From NCBI RefSeq assembly GCF_019039255.1, contig NZ_CP077062.1:930001-994000 (forward strand): a stretch of 64,000 nucleotides of DNA, given 5' to 3'. The position numbers and the translations under genes were made by a program. Below are positions 55,415 to 64,000 of this stretch, in pieces. Within the stretch, counting starts at the first letter, position 1; the number at the start of each line of letters is the position of its first letter. Under the pieces are notes generated by a model, which worked only from the letters and a program-made list of their open reading frames with translations, made no database searches and was not told the DNA's origin. The stretch comes from Nocardioides panacis. GTDB lineage: Bacteria > Actinomycetota > Actinomycetes > Propionibacteriales > Nocardioidaceae.

Positions 55415-57020
55415 CTACTCGGGCGGCAGGCCCTTGCCGCGGCGCTCGTAGAGGGCGAGCACGGTCTCCCGCGGGATCACGCCGCACCGGTCGGCCCACG
55501 CCTCGTAGCGGGCCTCGAGGTCCGCGACCACCTCCGGGTGCTCGGCCGCCAGGTCGTGGGCCTCGGCCCGGTCCGACCCGATGGCGTAGAGCTCCCAGCC
55601 GCCGGCGTGCTTGCGGACCAGCTTCCACTCCCCGGACCGCACGGCGGAGTTGCCCTCGTGCTCCCAGAACAGGTCGGCGGCGTCCACGTCGGCCCCGTTG
55701 AGGCCCGGCAGCATGCTGCGGCCCTCGGCCGGTGGCACCGCGACCTCGCCTCGGTGGGTGGGGTACGTCGCCCCGGCCGCGTCGAGCAGGGTGGGCAGCA
55801 CGTCGACGAGCTGGTGCGGCGCACGGAGCAGCGAGCCGGCCTCGCCGGTCAGTCCACGGGGCCAGCGGGCCACCAGGGGGGGTGGCGATGCCGCCCTCGT
55901 GGACCCAGTGCTTGTACTCCCGGAACGGCGCGTTCGACAGGTGTGCCCAGGAGCGTCCGTAGGACTGGTAGGTCGCCTCGCTGCCGGGCATCAGGCCGGG
56001 GACGTTGCCCGGCACGACCGGCTCGCCCTCGCGGGTGGTGTCCTGCAGCGGCACGAACGCGGTCACGAAGTCGACGTCCAGCTCCTCGGCGCAGCCGCCG
56101 TTGTCGGAGAGGAAGACCACCAGGGTGTTGTCGAGCCGGCCGAGCCGCTCCAGGGTGTCCAGCACCTGGCCGACACCCCGGTCCATGCGGTCCACCTGCG
56201 CGGCGTACACCTCCATGCGGCGGGCGTCCCAGGCCTGGTGGTCGTTGGCGTCCCAGCCCGGGACGCGGGGGTCGCGCGCGGCGAGCTCGGCCCCGTCCTC
56301 GACGATGCCCTCCTTGACCAGCCGGGCCAGCCGCTCCTCGCGCAGGGTGTCCCAGCCGGCGTCGAAGCGGCCCCGGTAGCGCGCCACGTCGTCCTCGTGG
56401 GCGTGCAGCGGCCAGTGCGGCGCGGTGTAGGCGAGGTAGAGGAAGAACGGGTCGTCGGCCCGCTCGGCGTGGTGCTGCTCGACGAAGGAGACCGCGTTGT
56501 CGCTGATCGCGTCGGTGTAGAACCAGCCCGGCGCCTCGGCCTCCTCCTCGACGTTGGTCTCGTCGCGCATCAGCGTGCGCGGGCGGTAGAAGCTGCCCGC
56601 GCCCTCCAGCGTCCCGAAGAAGCGGTCGAAGCCGCGCCGGGTCGGCCAGCTCGGGTTCGGCGTCTCCATGTCCGAGGACAGGTGCCACTTCCCCGAGAGG
56701 TACGTCGCGTAGCCGGCCGCCCCGAGCGCCTCCGGGACCGTCACGCACTCCTCGGTGAGGTCGCCGGGGTAGCCGTCCGGGGTGTCGTCGAAGTTCAGGA
56801 TGCCGACGCCGACCTGGTGCGGGTGCAGCCCGGTCATCAGCGACGCCCGCGACGGGCTGCAGCGCGCGGTGTTGTAGAACTGCGTCAGCCGCACCCCCTC
56901 GCGCGCCAGCCGGTCGATGTTCGGGGTCTCGATCTCGCCGCCGTAGCAGCCGATGTCGGAGAACCCCATGTCGTCCGCGAGGATCAGGACGATGTCGGGC
57001 CGGTCGTTGGGCTCGGTCAT
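55415..57020 (-). CDS. Arylsulfatase-type sulfatase (frameshift in C run)
   Basis: A 534-residue type-I sulfatase when corrected. The N-terminus has VLILADDMGFSDIGCYGG with the metal Asp pair, then the formylglycine motif CSPSR at Cys54 and the YLSGKWHL lysine-histidine. VVFLSDNGGCAEEL is the second metal site. The frame breaks in a seven-base run (55876-55882) after EGGIATP. One base removed gives LVARWPRGLTGEAGSLLR and the C-terminal half ending LYERRGKGLPPE. No signal peptide, so it acts in the cytoplasm on an imported sulfate ester. The ATG overlaps the transporter stop (ATGA). Confidence 0.9.
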
Positions 57021-58369
57021 GCGCTCACCTTCTCGGCCGCGGGGGCCGTGGTCGAGGTCTCGTGGGCCCGCAGGTCGCGGCGGAACGTCTCGGGCAGGAA
57101 CACCAGCGACACCAGGGTGATCAGCGCCATCGCGAGGACGTAGGTCGCGACCGGCCACGAGGCGTTGTCGTACTTCTGGATGAGCAGCGTGCAGATGATC
57201 GGCGCGATCGCGCCCGAGGGCAGCACGCCGAGCTGGTAGACCGTGGACATCCCGCTGTAGCGCACCCGGGTCGGGTAGAGCTCGGCGAACAGCACGCCCT
57301 CCGCGCCGAACATCGTGCAGGCGCCGAAGGCCCAGCCGATGACCACGCCCAGGGTGATCAGCGCGGCGTTCTTGGTGTCGAACAGCGCGAAGACCGGGAA
57401 CGCGCTGACCGCCGCGACGGCGGCGCCGGCCATGAACACCGGGCGGCGGCCGATCCGGTCCGAGACGCGGGCGGCGGCGAGGATCACGAAGAAGCCGATC
57501 ACCGCCGCGACCAGCAGGGCGTTGAGGGCCACGGTGTTCTTCAGGCTCAGCACGGTGACGACGTAGGTCACCAGGAAGGCGTTGTAGACGTTGAAGGTGA
57601 CGGACTCGCTGATCCGGGCACCCATCGCGAGCAGCGTGACCTTGGGGTGCCGGCGGACGATCTCCAGGAGGGGGACGCGGGACCGGGCGTCGTGCTCGAC
57701 GAGCTCCTTGAACGCCGGCGGCTCGGCGATCCGGAGCCGGATGAACAGGCCGATGGCGACCAGCACGATGCTGGCCAGGAACGGGACCCGCCAGGCCCAG
57801 GAGACCAGCGCGTCGTCGCCGAGCAGGCTGATGGCCTTGACCGCGCCGGTGGAGAGCAGCAGGCCGATCGGCACGCCGAGCTGCGGCCAGCTGGAGTACC
57901 AGCCGCGGCGCTCCTGCGGCGCGTGCTCGACGCAGAGCAGCACGGCGCCGCCCCACTCGCCACCCAGGCCGATGCCCTGGAACATCCGCAGCAGCACCAG
58001 CAGCAGGGGGGCGGCCACGCCGATCGAGTCGTACGACGGCAGCAGGCCCATCGCGAACGTGGAGACGCCCATGATCATCATCGTCACGACGAGCATCGGC
58101 TTGCGGCCGAGGCGGTCGCCGAGGTGCCCGAAGACGATGCCGCCGATCGGGCGGGTGATGAAGCCGGCCGCGAAGGTGGTGAACGCCGCGAGGGTGCCGG
58201 TCAGCGGGTCGAACTTCGGGAAGAACTCGGCGTTGAACACCAGGGCGGCCATCGTGCCGTAGAGGAAGAAGTCGTACCACTCCACGACCGAGCCGATCAG
58301 GCTGGCCGACGCGATCTGCCGGATCGAGGCCTCGTTGCCGGGCTCGACCGTCGCGGTCGCTCTCTTCAT
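57017..58369 (-). CDS. MFS transporter, metabolite:H+ symporter family
   Basis: A 450-residue 12-helix transporter with the MHS start SASLIGSVVEWYDFFLYG, the loop 2-3 motif GHLGDRLGRKPMLV and MFQGIGLGGEWGGAVLL. MHS members take up organic acids, betaines and aromatic acids. Coupled translation with a cytoplasmic sulfatase suggests that it imports the sulfatase substrate, an organic sulfate ester or acid. GGAGGA precedes ATG 58369. An IclR-type operator lies in the upstream gap. Confidence 0.92.
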   Translation of the reverse strand: MKRATATVEPGNEASIRQIASASLIGSVVEWYDFFLYGTMAALVFNAEFFPKFDPLTGTLAAFTTFAAGFITRPIGGIVFGHLGDRLGRKPMLVVTMMIMGVSTFAMGLLPSYDSIGVAAPLLLVLLRMFQGIGLGGEWGGAVLLCVEHAPQERRGWYSSWPQLGVPIGLLLSTGAVKAISLLGDDALVSWAWRVPFLASIVLVAIGLFIRLRIAEPPAFKELVEHDARSRVPLLEIVRRHPKVTLLAMGARISESVTFNVYNAFLVTYVVTVLSLKNTVALNALLVAAVIGFFVILAAARVSDRIGRRPVFMAGAAVAAVSAFPVFALFDTKNAALITLGVVIGWAFGACTMFGAEGVLFAELYPTRVRYSGMSTVYQLGVLPSGAIAPIICTLLIQKYDNASWPVATYVLAMALITLVSLVFLPETFRRDLRAHETSTTAPAAEKVSA

Positions 58370-58400
58370 GTGTCCTCCGTGCGGTGCGGGGCGCCTGCTA

Positions 58401-58440
58401 ATGTCCCGTTTCATGGGACATATGCGCGTTGATCGGGACA
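58401..58440. promoter_or_regulatory. IclR-type operator between transporter and iclR
   Basis: ATGTCCC (58401-58407) and GGGACAT (58415-58421) form a perfect dyad with a seven-base spacer, and a third half-site GGGACA lies at 58435-58440. The site is in the divergent region of the sulfatase-transporter operon and its presumed IclR regulator. Confidence 0.55.
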
Positions 58441-58516
58441 CCAGCGTGGACTGCGCGACCGGTCACGTCAAATACCATCGACCTACTGGACTTTGGCGTG
58501 TCGCGGGGACGCCGCG

Positions 58517-59269
58517 ATGAGCGAGACGCTGCGCCGCGCCGTACAGGCGCTGGACGCGCTGGCCCGGGCGGAGTCCGACCTCTCGATCCGGGAGATCGCC
58601 GAGACCACCGAGGTGTCCAAGAGCGCCGTCCAGCGGATCCTCAGCTCGCTGGTGGACACCGGGCTGGCGGTGCAGGATCCCGCGTCGCGCCGCTACGGGC
58701 TCGGTCCCCGGACGCTGGTGCTCGGCACCGCGTACCAGAAGCGCATCGACCTGCGGTCGGTCGCGCTGCCGCACATGACCCACCTGCGCGACCTGACCGG
58801 GGAGACCGTCGGTCTGTCGGTGCGGGTGGGGGACGAGATGCTGCACATCGAGCAGGTCGAGAGCACGTCCGCGCTGCGGCGGTCCTTCGAGATCGGCCGC
58901 ACCCTGCCGCTGTGGTGCGGTGCGCCGGCCCGGTTCTTCCTCGGCGACCTGCCCGAGCCCGAGCAGGAGGAGATCGTGCGCCGGCGCCGGCCCTCGGCGG
59001 TGGTGCCGGCCGACCCGCCCACACCCGAGCAGCTCCTGGCGGGCGTCCGCGAGTGCCGGGAGACCGGCGTCGCCACCGCCTTCGGCGAGACCATCCACGG
59101 CGTGAACACCGCCGCGGCCGCGCTGCACGGCGCCGACGGGCGGGTCGCGGCGACGCTGTCCGTCACCGGTCCGTCCACCCGGCTCGACGAGGTCGCGCTC
59201 GGTCGGTGCGTGCCGCTGCTCCGGGAGACCGCGGCGACGGTCAGCGCCCGGCTCGGGCACCGTCCCTAG
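58517..59269 (+). CDS. IclR-family transcriptional regulator
   Basis: A 250-residue regulator. The winged helix has LSIREIAETTEVSKSAVQRI and the wing SRRYGLGPRTLVLG. The effector domain has LRDLTGETVGLSVRVGDEML and GVATAFGETIHGVNTAAAAL. It is divergent from the MHS transporter and sulfatase and most likely controls them in response to the substrate or product. ATG 58517 is chosen; an in-frame upstream start would add eight residues. Confidence 0.9.
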   Translation: MSETLRRAVQALDALARAESDLSIREIAETTEVSKSAVQRILSSLVDTGLAVQDPASRRYGLGPRTLVLGTAYQKRIDLRSVALPHMTHLRDLTGETVGLSVRVGDEMLHIEQVESTSALRRSFEIGRTLPLWCGAPARFFLGDLPEPEQEEIVRRRRPSAVVPADPPTPEQLLAGVRECRETGVATAFGETIHGVNTAAAALHGADGRVAATLSVTGPSTRLDEVALGRCVPLLRETAATVSARLGHRP

Positions 59270-59279
59270 GATCGGCACC

Positions 59280-59657
59280 ATGGAGCGCGCGGCCGTCGAG
59301 GAGTGGGTGGCGGGCTACGTCCGGGCCTGGCGCACCGCGGGCACCGACGGGCTCACCCGGCTGTTCACGCCCGACGCGTCCTACCTGCCCTCGCCGTGGG
59401 CGGACCCGGTCGTGGGAGAGGCGGCGCTGGCGACCTTCTGGGAGGCCGAGCGGGCCGGTCCCGACGAGGTCTTCACCTTCGCCGGCGAGGTCGTCGCCGT
59501 CGACGGGCGGGCCGCCGTCGTCCGGGTCGCCGTGGAGTACGCCGCGGGGCGCTCCGGTCCGTGGAGGGACCTGTGGGTGCTGGGCTTCGCCGACGACGGG
59601 CGGTGCTCGTCGTTCGAGGAGTGGCCGTTCGCGCCGGACCAGCCGGCCGGGCACTAG
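59280..59657 (+). CDS. NTF2-like (SnoaL-type) protein
   Basis: A 125-residue cone-fold protein (VEEWVAGYVRAWRTAGTDGL; FTPDASYLPSPWADPVVG; WVLGFADDGRCSSFEEWPF) typical of SnoaL/NTF2-like enzymes or binding proteins of unknown substrate. The -10 hexamer TAGGAT (59267-59272) ends seven bases before ATG, so the transcript is likely leaderless. Confidence 0.75.
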   Translation: MERAAVEEWVAGYVRAWRTAGTDGLTRLFTPDASYLPSPWADPVVGEAALATFWEAERAGPDEVFTFAGEVVAVDGRAAVVRVAVEYAAGRSGPWRDLWVLGFADDGRCSSFEEWPFAPDQPAGH

Positions 59658-59660
59658 TCC

Positions 59661-59990
59661 CTACGCGGCATCGGCCCGGATCCCTTCGACCAGGGACGAG
59701 CACGGCCCTGCGCGGTGTGCGTGCTGCAGCCCGGCGAGGTGGGTGAGCGCGTCGACGATCTCAGTCGCGGTGTACTGAAGACCGAACAGGTCGTCGGGCA
59801 CCGCGTTCGTGCCGACCGGCCGGCGGGGGTCCGTCGTCGGGTGCTGGAAGCCGGCCCGGGTCCGCAGCGTCGTGCGGCCCTGCGGGTCGCGTCCCCTCCC
59901 GAACCCGTCGGCGTGCTTGGCCTTGTGGTCCCGCTCGCAGGCCGGCTGCAGGTTGCGGTTGCTGGTCGGTCCGGCCGGGTAGGGCATCGG
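59661..59990 (-). pseudogene. 3' remnant of a second 13E12/DUF222 HNH gene
   Basis: The minus strand encodes AGPTSNRNLQPACERDHKAK followed by H and then GFQHPTTDPRRP, the second half of an HNH domain and the tail of a DUF222-type protein. The N-terminal DUF222 domain and first HNH cysteines are missing upstream, where azlD ends. It is a truncated relic. The NRNLQPAC segment corresponds to the place where the element at 207-5188 is inserted in the other copy. Confidence 0.7.
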
Positions 59991-60063
59991 GGCCTCCGGC
60001 GCGGTTCGTTCGTGCGAACGGAGGTAGGCGCGACCTCCGACAGCCTGCGTGGTCCCAGGCCCG

Positions 60064-60081
60064 TCAGTCCCCAGGGACTGA
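60064..60081 (-). terminator. Palindromic hairpin after azlD
   Basis: TCAGTCCC (60064-60071) and GGGACTGA (60074-60081) are perfect reverse complements two bases apart, lying five bases beyond the azlD stop. It may terminate the azlCD transcript. Confidence 0.45.
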
Positions 60082-60086
60082 AGCCC

Positions 60087-60386
60087 CTAGATCAGCCGCA
60101 CCAACGCCGCCGACAGGGCCGCCAAGAGCACCACGACGATGAACGGCGCGCGCAGCAGCAGCGCCACGAACGCGACCCCGAGGCCGACCACCCGCGCGTC
60201 GACCACGACGCTCTGTCCGGAGCCGAAGACCTGGACGCCGATCAGGGCGGACAGCAGCGCGACGGGCAGCAGGTCCGCGATCCGCTCGACCGCCGGGCGC
60301 TCGAGGACCCGGGGCGGCACGGACAGCCCCGCGAGCTTGAGCAGGTAGCACCCGGCGCCGGCCACCAGCACGGCCGCCCAGATCAT
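60087..60386 (-). CDS. azlD: AzlD-type branched-chain amino acid exporter subunit
   Basis: A 99-residue membrane protein with about four helices (IWAAVLVAGAGCYLLKLAGL; RIADLLPVALLSALIGVQVF; VVGLGVAFVALLLRAPFIVV; LAALSAALVRLI). It is the small partner of AzlC in LIV-E-type export of leucine, isoleucine and valine. Its ATG overlaps the azlC stop (ATGA). Confidence 0.88.
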   Translation of the reverse strand: MIWAAVLVAGAGCYLLKLAGLSVPPRVLERPAVERIADLLPVALLSALIGVQVFGSGQSVVVDARVVGLGVAFVALLLRAPFIVVVLLAALSAALVRLI

Positions 60387-61075
60387 CTGCGCCGCCCGGT
60401 GAGCAGGCCGGCCAGGATCGCGACCGTGGCCGCCGCCAGCACGGGTACGCCGGCCGCGGTGACCGGGACCAGCCCGAGGGCCAGCGCGATCGCGAGGAGA
60501 CCGACCACCCGGTTCAGCCGGCTGTTCAGCCGCGGCCACAGCAGCGCCAGGAACGCGCCGCCGACCGCGGCGTCGAGGCCGTAGGTGCGCGGGTCGCCGA
60601 GCGCCTCGCCGGCGACCGCGCCGCCGAACGTCGCGAGGTTCCAGAGCACGAACACCGCCAGGCCGGTCGAGAGGAACCCGACCCGGGCGGCCGGCGTCGA
60701 CTCGCGGTTGACCGACATCGCGGTGGACTCGTCGATCAGCAGGTGCGCGGCCGCCGTACGTCGCCAGCCGTGCCAGTCCAGCAGGGAGGTCAGCCGCAGG
60801 CCGTACAACGTGTTGCGGCTGCCGAGCAGCAGCGCGGTCATCGCCCCGGCCAGCGGGGCGCCGCCGGACGCGACGACGCCGACGAGCGCGAACTGGGAGG
60901 CGCCGGTGAACACCAGCAGGGACAGGGCGCAGGTCTGCAGGACGCTCAGCCCGGCCGTCACGGAGACGGCCCCGAACGAGATGCCGTAGGCGCCGGTGGC
61001 GAGCCCGACCGCGAGGCCGTCCCGCACGATCGCGGAACGCTCGGCCGGTGCGAGGGCGGGAGGCGCTTCGGTCAC
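60383..61075 (-). CDS. azlC: AzlC-type branched-chain amino acid exporter subunit
   Basis: A 230-residue permease with the AzlC signatures ATGAYGISFGAVSVTAGLS, LLVFTGASQFALVGV, LLLGSRNTLYGL and AHLLIDESTAMS. With AzlD it exports branched-chain amino acids. GTG 61075 is preceded at six bases by a TATCGT hexamer (minus strand 61087-61082), so the mRNA is likely leaderless. Confidence 0.93.
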   Translation of the reverse strand: MTEAPPALAPAERSAIVRDGLAVGLATGAYGISFGAVSVTAGLSVLQTCALSLLVFTGASQFALVGVVASGGAPLAGAMTALLLGSRNTLYGLRLTSLLDWHGWRRTAAAHLLIDESTAMSVNRESTPAARVGFLSTGLAVFVLWNLATFGGAVAGEALGDPRTYGLDAAVGGAFLALLWPRLNSRLNRVVGLLAIALALGLVPVTAAGVPVLAAATVAILAGLLTGRRR

Positions 61076-61094
61076 CCGACCACGATAGGTGCCG

Positions 61095-61314
61095 TCAGCG
61101 GGGGTGGCGCTGGCGGGCGTGCGCGCTGGAACGGGGGTGGTGCAGGAGCAGCATCACCAGGCCGCCACCGAGGACCGCACCGATCGCGGCACCGGTCGGG
61201 GCGACGAGCGGGATCGGCAGGGTGAAGGCCAGCCAGGCGCCGACGCCGACGCAGGCGACGAGGGCGAGGACGCTGACGAGGAGACGGTGGAGCGGGGGGC
61301 AGCGGACCCAGCAC
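61095..61314 (-). CDS. Small two-helix membrane protein (frameshift in G run)
   Basis: GTG 61314 is preceded by GGAGG and opens VLGPLPP. The frame is lost in a six-base G run (61294-61299). One base removed gives LHRLLVSVLALVACVGVGAW, LAFTLPIPLVAPTGAAIG, VLGGGLVMLLLHHPR and a stop at 61095, 72 residues with two transmembrane helices. A good promoter (61380-61408) lies upstream. Function unknown. Confidence 0.6.
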
Positions 61315-61379
61315 GAGGCCCTCCAGTGGTTCGGTCCGAGTGGGTGCCCTCTGCTCGAGCCCCCGTGGCGCGTACACCC

Positions 61380-61408
61380 TTTATAGACGCTTCGCGCTCC
61401 CGTTTGAA
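61380..61408 (-). promoter_or_regulatory. Promoter TTCAAA-17-TATAAA for the small membrane gene
   Basis: On the minus strand TTCAAA (61408-61403) and TATAAA (61385-61380) are separated by 17 bases, close to the housekeeping sigma consensus, 66 bases before the GTG at 61314. Confidence 0.55.
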
Positions 61409-61437
61409 TGCCCGAACGTGTGGTTCTCCAAACCCGG

Positions 61438-62010
61438 CTACTCCGCGAGGTCGGTGTGCAGCCGGACCTGCTTGACCCGGACGGTGCCGTCGCCGTGCAG
61501 GTCGAGCTCGCGGTGGGCCCCGTCCGGCGCCCAGCCGGCGGCGGTCAGGAACGCCCGTCGTACGTCGTCGTCGCTGTTCAGCCACACGAGCGCGGTGCTG
61601 AACCGGTCCGCGCGCAGCGTGTCGGCGCACGCCTGGACGAGCCGGGAGCCGTGCCCGTGCCGGGTGGTGGCGGGGTCGACGGTGAGCTCGGAGATCTCGC
61701 CGTGCGCCACCGGGTCGACGTCGGGGTCGGCGGACGGGCCGGTGACCGCGAAGCCGCGGACGGTGTTGCGCTCCAGGGCGACCAGCACGCGGTTGCGGGC
61801 GTCCTGGGGGCTGTTCAGCGAGGTGGCCCACGCGGCGGCGAACTGCTCGGCGTCGAAGGAGTCGAGCACCTCGGCAGGCAGCAGCTCGGCGTACTCCTTC
61901 CGCCAGGCGCTGACCTGCACGGCCGCGATGCCGGGGGCGTCGTCGGCCCAGCCCACCCGGACCGAGACGTCGGCGGTGGGTCCGTCTGTGTGTCCCGCGT
62001 GCGCACTCAT
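61438..62010 (-). CDS. GNAT-family N-acetyltransferase
   Basis: A 190-residue acetyltransferase. The N-terminal substrate part has DDAPGIAAVQVSAWRKEYAE, typical of the family that acts on small amines or protein N-termini. The acetyl-CoA loop is ISELTVDPATTRHGHGSRL, followed by VWLNSDDDVRRAFLTAAGW. Substrate unknown. It is divergent from the paa operon. Confidence 0.85.
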   Translation of the reverse strand: MSAHAGHTDGPTADVSVRVGWADDAPGIAAVQVSAWRKEYAELLPAEVLDSFDAEQFAAAWATSLNSPQDARNRVLVALERNTVRGFAVTGPSADPDVDPVAHGEISELTVDPATTRHGHGSRLVQACADTLRADRFSTALVWLNSDDDVRRAFLTAAGWAPDGAHRELDLHGDGTVRVKQVRLHTDLAE

Positions 62011-62096
62011 GGGCCCAGTCTCCCAGGTCGCGCGATGTGACAGGACAACTGCAGAAGTGTGGCGGGAGTGTCACATCGGGCTGGTAGCATGGCGGC

Positions 62097-63107
62097 ATGT
62101 ACGGCAACGACTTCGTCCCGGCGGACCTCGAGGGTGCGGCCACCACGCCGCCTCCGGCTCCGGTCACCATCGAGCCCGGGATGGAGGAGTTCTGGCGGAT
62201 CGTCGGCGAGGACGGCCGGATCGAGCCGCGCGACGTGATGCCGGAGGACTACCGCGCCTCGCTGGTCCGGCAGATCGCCCAGCACGCGCACTCCGAGATC
62301 ATCGGCATGCAGCCCGAGGGCGCCTGGATCAGCCGCGCCCCGAGCCTGCGCCGCAAGGCGATCCTGATGGCCAAGGTGCAGGACGAGGCCGGCCACGGCC
62401 TCTACCTGTACGCCGCCGCGGAGACCCTGGGCGTGGACCGCGGCGAGCTGCTCGACAAGCTGCACGACGGGCGCCAGAAGTACTCCTCGATCTTCAACTA
62501 CCCGACGCTGACCTGGGCCGACATCGGCACCATCGGCTGGCTCGTCGACGGCGCCGCGATCGTCAACCAGGTGCCGCTGTGCCGCTGCTCATACGGCCCC
62601 TACGCCCGCGCGATGGTCCGGGTCTGCAAGGAGGAGTCCTTCCACCAGCGGCAGGGCTTCGAGGCGCTGCACACGCTCTCGCACGGCACCCCGGAGCAGC
62701 ACGCGATGGCCCAGGACGCGGTCGACCGGTGGTGGTGGCCCAGCCTGATGATGTTCGGCCCGCACGACGCCGAGTCGACGCACTCCGAGAAGTCCATGGC
62801 CTGGGGTGTGAAGCGGTTCTCCAACGACGACCTGCGCCAGCGGTTCGTGGACATGACCGTCCCGCAGGCCGAGGCGCTCGGGCTCACGCTGCCCGACCCC
62901 GACCTGCGCTGGAACGAGGAGCGCGGGCACTACGACTTCGGCACCATCGACTTCACCGAGCTGTTCGAGGTGATCAAGGGCAACGGCCCCTGCAACGCCG
63001 AGCGGATGGCCACCCGCCGCGGTGCGCACGAGGCCGGCGCGTGGGTGCGTGAGGCCGCGAACGCCTACGCCGACAAGCACGCGCGTCGTACGGCGGGGGC
63101 GGCATGA
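62097..63107 (+). CDS. paaA: Phenylacetyl-CoA epoxidase catalytic subunit PaaA
   Basis: A 336-residue di-iron subunit of the PaaABCE multicomponent oxygenase that epoxidises phenylacetyl-CoA. Iron ligands lie in [15 protein letters not shown] and [20 protein letters not shown], and in [15 protein letters not shown] and [19 protein letters not shown] (62085-62090) ends six bases before ATG, so initiation is leaderless. It is first in an operon with paaB and paaC, joined by four-base overlaps. Confidence 0.96.
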   Translation: MYGNDFVPADLEGAATTPPPAPVTIEPGMEEFWRIVGEDGRIEPRDVMPEDYRASLVRQIAQHAHSEIIGMQPEGAWISRAPSLRRKAILMAKVQDEAGHGLYLYAAAETLGVDRGELLDKLHDGRQKYSSIFNYPTLTWADIGTIGWLVDGAAIVNQVPLCRCSYGPYARAMVRVCKEESFHQRQGFEALHTLSHGTPEQHAMAQDAVDRWWWPSLMMFGPHDAESTHSEKSMAWGVKRFSNDDLRQRFVDMTVPQAEALGLTLPDPDLRWNEERGHYDFGTIDFTELFEVIKGNGPCNAERMATRRGAHEAGAWVREAANAYADKHARRTAGAA

Positions 63108-63394
63108 GCGAGCGCCGGGAGTGGCCGCTGTTCGAGGTGTTCGTCCGGAGCCGCCGCGGGCTCTCGCACGTGCACGTCGGCTCGCTGCACGCGCCGGACG
63201 CCGAGATGGCGCTGCGCAACGCGCGCGACCTCTACACCCGCCGCCAGGAGGGCGTCTCGCTCTGGGTGGTCGCCGCCGCCGACATCACCGCCTCGAGCCC
63301 GGAGGAGAAGGACGCGTTCTTCGACCCGGCCGCGGACAAGATCTACCGGCACCCGACGTTCTACGAGATCCCCGACGGCGTGGAGCACCTGTGA
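63104..63394 (+). CDS. paaB: Phenylacetyl-CoA epoxidase subunit PaaB
   Basis: A 96-residue subunit that bridges PaaAC heterodimers. It has [40 protein letters not shown], and [24 protein letters not shown] overlap with paaA and GTGA overlap with paaC. Confidence 0.96.
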   Translation: MSERREWPLFEVFVRSRRGLSHVHVGSLHAPDAEMALRNARDLYTRRQEGVSLWVVAAADITASSPEEKDAFFDPAADKIYRHPTFYEIPDGVEHL

Positions 63395-64000
63395 GCGCCC
63401 CGCAGGACGCCGCCCGCGTCGACTACGTCCTCGGCCTCGCCGACGACGCGCTGCTCGCGGCCCAGCGGACGGGGGAGTGGATCGCGGCGTCCCCGCAGAT
63501 CGAGGAGGACGTCGCGCTCAGCAACATCGCGCTGGACCTGCTCGGGCAGGCCCGGTCGCTGCTGACCTACGCCGGCTCGCTCCACGACCCGGTCCGCACC
63601 GAGGACGACCTCGCCTACTTCCGCGACGAGGCGGAGTTCCGCAACGTGCACCTCGTCGAGCGGGAGAGGGGCGACTTCGGCGTCGCGATGGCCCGGCTGC
63701 TGATCCTCGCGACCTACCACTGCGAGCTCTACGAACGCCTCCAGGCCTCCACCGACGAGACCCTGGCCGCCGTGGCGGCGAAGGCCGTCAAGGAGGTCGA
63801 CTACCACCGCGACCACGCGACGATGTGGGTGCTCCGCCTCGGCGACGGCACCGACGAGTCGCACCTGCGGATGCAGGCCGGCCTCGACGCCGAGTGGGCC
63901 TACGTCCCGGAGCTCTTCGACCCGGCGTACGTCGACCCGCGGCTCGTCGCGGACGGCGTGGCGGTCGACCCCTCGACGCTGCTCCCGGCGTTCGACGAGC
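63391..64000 (+). CDS. paaC: Phenylacetyl-CoA epoxidase structural subunit PaaC (partial)
   Basis: The first 203 residues are in the window: DYVLGLADDALLAAQRTGEW, EEDVALSNIALDLLGQAR, FRDEAEFRNVHLVE and VKEVDYHRDHATMWVLRLG. This is the ferritin-like non-catalytic subunit that binds PaaA. The gene runs off the right edge; paaD and paaE are expected next. Confidence 0.94.
   Translation, partial: MSAPQDAARVDYVLGLADDALLAAQRTGEWIAASPQIEEDVALSNIALDLLGQARSLLTYAGSLHDPVRTEDDLAYFRDEAEFRNVHLVERERGDFGVAMARLLILATYHCELYERLQASTDETLAAVAAKAVKEVDYHRDHATMWVLRLGDGTDESHLRMQAGLDAEWAYVPELFDPAYVDPRLVADGVAVDPSTLLPAFDE

Noticed and set aside
60007-60020. CGTTCG-TG-CGAACG palindrome as a LexA (SOS) box
   Set aside because: Actinobacterial LexA sites need GAAC-N4-GTTC; here the half-sites are in the opposite order and the nearest gene is a relic.

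Overview
ORGANISM. The window is very GC-rich, favours G or C at third codon positions and uses many GTG starts. Its core gene order is actinobacterial: dxr-rip-ispG, proS, rimP-nusA-ylxR-infB-rbfA-truB-ribF, rpsO-pnp-M16 peptidase, dapB. Gene content (DctSR/DctA, SatD, DUF4081-GNAT, 13E12/DUF222 HNH proteins, paaABC) suggests Nocardioidaceae or a close relative; that level is inference. LAYOUT. (1) 1-5398: a 13E12/DUF222 HNH-endonuclease gene is split by a 4,982-bp integrative element (207-5188). The element carries a large serine integrase, a small coupled ORF, a rolling-circle Rep-like protein and a two-gene ATPase + HNH pair resembling the Septu (PtuA/PtuB) phage-defence system. Both attachment junctions are visible, and attB and attP can be rebuilt from them. 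(2) 5424-9421: a GH3 beta-glucosidase, a small membrane protein and gabT. (3) 9563-19318: dxr-rip-ispG and the DUF4081-GNAT gene, separated by an accessory block (EEP hydrolase, two small genes, DctS/DctR two-component system, DctA). (4) 19407-24728: secreted phosphoesterase, proS, HAD hydrolase, secreted M43 metalloprotease. (5) 24854-35894: lipoprotein and ferritin-like genes, then the transcription/translation operon rimP to ribF, a membrane protein and an APH-like kinase. (6) 35911-41853: a complete fructose PTS locus (HPr, FruA, FruK and a DeoR regulator in one operon, with enzyme I divergent). (7) 41840-50832: molybdopterin oxidoreductase, rpsO, pnp, M16 peptidase, a SatD pair, dapB. (8) 50850-59657: dienelactone hydrolase, a DUF429-RelA/SpoT fusion, M4 protease, and a sulfatase + MHS-transporter operon with a divergent IclR regulator. 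(9) 59661-64000: a second 13E12 remnant, azlCD, a small membrane protein, GNAT, and the start of the paa (phenylacetyl-CoA epoxidase) operon. SEQUENCE QUALITY. At least a dozen genes, including the essential infB and ispG, are broken by one extra C or G inside a C/G homopolymer of five or more. Removing one base restores a full-length, multiple-of-three family member each time. I read these as assembly errors rather than pseudogenes and annotate the genes as full length. REGULATION. Many genes have a TANNNT -10 hexamer ending six or seven bases before the start codon, so leaderless transcription appears common. Upstream of infB lie three micro-ORFs chained by ATGA overlaps.
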